Shown: positions 3,872 through 5,569 of the stretch, one piece after another
Position numbering within the stretch: the first letter of the stretch is position 1
Layout: each line of letters opens with the position of its first letter
NCBI GenBank assembly: GCA_004554385.1
Contig: SFMO01000201.1
Coordinates: 1 to 5,569 of the forward strand
DNA from: Ruminococcus flavefaciens
GTDB taxonomy: Bacteria; Bacillota; Clostridia; Oscillospirales; Ruminococcaceae
DNA length: 5,569 nucleotides
Reading direction: 5' to 3'
Notes under the pieces: model-generated
The model's input: only the letters and a program-made list of their open reading frames with translations
Told to the model about the DNA's origin: nothing
The model's database searches: none
Position numbers and translations under genes: made by a program

Positions 3872-5569
3872 TTATTCAATTCCTTGCTTCTTGCTCCTGC
3901 CCTTTGTCTGGTCCTTCGGCGTTTTTGGCTTTTTGCCGAGCCTTGCGGCATCACGCTTCATCTTCGCCCTCTCAAAGTAGCAAGTCTTTTCACGCTTCGG
4001 AGCGTTCTTCTTTGCTTCGATAGCCGCCTGATTCAGCTCATCAGTTACGACTTTCAGCCTTTGCTCCTTAGTATCAAGCTCCTCCTGCTGGGGGAACGGC
4101 TCTGCTACGATCTTCTGCGCTTCTGCGTGGTCAAGCCTGAGCTTTGCGAGGTTATCCTGCGTTCTCTCGATTCTGCCGTCGATGTTGTAGAGGGCAGCTT
4201 CAAGACGATTCAAGTTGTGGGCAAAACTCTCGATCAGCTTCGTGGTATGTGAAGTGGCACCTTGCAGGCCAGCCGACATACCGCCGCCCATCATGTTGCT
4301 GTTTACTGTAACGCTCAGGTCAAAGCCCTGGAACGAGCCGACTTTCACGGGAGTATCGGCATATTTGATAGCCAACACAGCATCTTCAAGAGCCTTAGCA
4401 GCTTCTTTTCTATCGGTGTACTCAGTTTCACCAATGGTGATCTTGAATACGGGCAGTTTGCGTTCGGGATCAATCGGGAGCTTGCGGAGTGCTTCACGAT
4501 CTGTATGGAGATCAGCAAGAATCGCAGTAAGTTTCTGTTCCTGTTCAGGGAAACGAGCGATCTTGTCCTCCATTTCAAATACCGTGTTGCGGTGTTCCGC
4601 AGCGAGTACCCTCAGTTCCTTCACTTCATTTTCAAGCATCAGCTTTTCCTTGATACGCTCATCGCCTGTGCAGAGAGCCTTGATCTCGGAATAAGTGAGT
4701 GCCTGCTGGTCCACATCTTCACACTTTCTCGCAGGAGTCTTACTTGTCATGATCTGAGAGATGAATTTCTGCTTGTTCTCCAAAGTCTGATAGGAATAAG
4801 CATCGAATGTGCCTTTGGTAACATAGCGGAATATCTGCACCTGCTTGTTTTCATTGCCTTGACGGATAATTCTTCCGGCGCGCTGTTCCAGATCAGCCGG
4901 TCTCCACGGAATATCGAGGTCATGGACTGCGATCAGCTTCTTCTGGACATTCGTACCCGTACCCATTTTGGCGGTTGAGCCGAGCAGTACACGGATCTCT
5001 CCGCTGCGGACTTTATCAAAGAGGTCAGCTTTCTGCTGTTCGGTTTTCGCATCGTGGATATATGCGATCTCCTCCGCAGGGATACCCCTTGCGATCAGCT
5101 TATCACGAATATCATCATACACACAGAAGTCGCATTCTTCTTCAAGAGACTCGACTTCTGCGATAGACTTCTTATCCTTAGCATCGTCGGCATCTTCGCC
5201 CTCGACTGCTGCTTCTGCGCCCTTGTGCGGAACGCCCAAGTCACAGAAGATAATCTGCGTGAGCCTGTCCTCAGCCGTTTCCTGATAGATACGGGCAACA
5301 TTTTCGACACATCGGTTGAGTTTGGTGTCAGGGTTGTCCTCAAAGGACGGATCAATCAGTCTCGGATCAAGACCGAGCTTTCTTCCGTCCGAGGTAATCT
5401 TGAGCATATTGTCGATCGTAGGATCAACATTTCCTGCATTGATAGCATCGGCACGGTCAGCGAGTTCCTGAACAAGCTCCTGCTGAAAAGGAGCAGCTTC
5501 TACCTGAACCACCTGATAATCACAGTCAGGCACATCAAGTTTCAGCGTATCAGCGGTACGAATATCAGC
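3872..5569 (-). CDS. C-terminal part of giant SNF2-type helicase (helicase/DNA-methylase of conjugative elements), partial
   Basis: The frame is open to the window edge, so the true start lies outside; 565 residues are visible (numbered here from the edge). Helicase C-terminal signatures are clear: a motif IV-like IIFCDLG near 106-112, motif V GSTAKMGTGTNVQ near 197-209, and motif VI DLEQRAGRIIRQG near 226-238. An acidic insertion (about 122-147) precedes motif V. After the motor come FDAYSYQTLENKQKFISQIMT, predicted coiled-coil stretches near 300-360 and 440-520, and a Lys/Arg-rich end. This arrangement is typical of the very large helicase/N6-adenine-methylase proteins of Firmicute integrative conjugative elements, where a role in DNA processing or protection during transfer is presumed rather than proven. 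The methylase part, if present, is outside the window. The gene ends with TAA at 3872, ahead of a hairpin at 3797-3842. The same protein end recurs, diverged, at 921-2243. Family assignment is good; molecular role is inferred. Confidence 0.85.
   Translation of the reverse strand, partial: ADIRTADTLKLDVPDCDYQVVQVEAAPFQQELVQELADRADAINAGNVDPTIDNMLKITSDGRKLGLDPRLIDPSFEDNPDTKLNRCVENVARIYQETAEDRLTQIIFCDLGVPHKGAEAAVEGEDADDAKDKKSIAEVESLEEECDFCVYDDIRDKLIARGIPAEEIAYIHDAKTEQQKADLFDKVRSGEIRVLLGSTAKMGTGTNVQKKLIAVHDLDIPWRPADLEQRAGRIIRQGNENKQVQIFRYVTKGTFDAYSYQTLENKQKFISQIMTSKTPARKCEDVDQQALTYSEIKALCTGDERIKEKLMLENEVKELRVLAAEHRNTVFEMEDKIARFPEQEQKLTAILADLHTDREALRKLPIDPERKLPVFKITIGETEYTDRKEAAKALEDAVLAIKYADTPVKVGSFQGFDLSVTVNSNMMGGGMSAGLQGATSHTTKLIESFAHNLNRLEAALYNIDGRIERTQDNLAKLRLDHAEAQKIVAEPFPQQEELDTKEQRLKVVTDELNQAAIEAKKNAPKREKTCYFERAKMKRDAARLGKKPKTPKDQTKGRSKKQGIE

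Overview
The window looks like an accessory, probably conjugative, region of a Gram-positive gut-type Firmicute (Ruminococcaceae/Clostridia-like). This is inferred from gene content, strong A+G-rich ribosome binding sites and consensus sigma-A promoters. No host marker gene is present, so the assignment is tentative. Every supported gene lies on the minus strand, so transcription runs from high to low coordinates. It is described below in that order.

(1) 5569-3872: the C-terminal 565 residues of a very large SNF2-like helicase of the helicase/DNA-methylase kind carried by integrative conjugative elements. Its N-terminus lies beyond the window edge. (2) 3871-3652: a long hairpin, a textbook promoter (TTGACA-17 bp-TATAAT), a 12-codon leader-peptide frame whose ATG sits almost on the predicted transcription start, and a small hairpin. 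(3) 3651-2518: an RlmN/Cfr-family radical-SAM methyltransferase with all catalytic cysteines, a shortened N-terminal region and a long basic tail. (4) 2517-2244: no convincing gene, but three inverted repeats, one of them terminator-like, and repeated ATGGTTAG-type motifs. (5) 2243-921: a second, divergent copy of the helicase C-terminus, cut off sharply inside helicase motif VI, with an extra C-terminal domain and a classic terminator at 865-894. (6) 749-465: a small acidic protein of unknown function. (7) 334-97: an excellent promoter and the first 50-odd codons of a Y-family (ImpB/UmuC-like) DNA polymerase, which then runs into a stop. Bases 1-96 hold nothing I can name.

The picture is a mobile-element module that has been rearranged. 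A self-contained, strongly promoted rRNA-methyltransferase-like cassette sits between two paralogous helicase tails, one of which is a remnant, and a SOS-type polymerase gene is broken downstream. The best candidate for new biology is the RlmN/Cfr-like gene with its leader-peptide/hairpin region. That layout resembles antibiotic-inducible ribosome-modification genes, but neither the substrate nor any resistance function can be read from the sequence.
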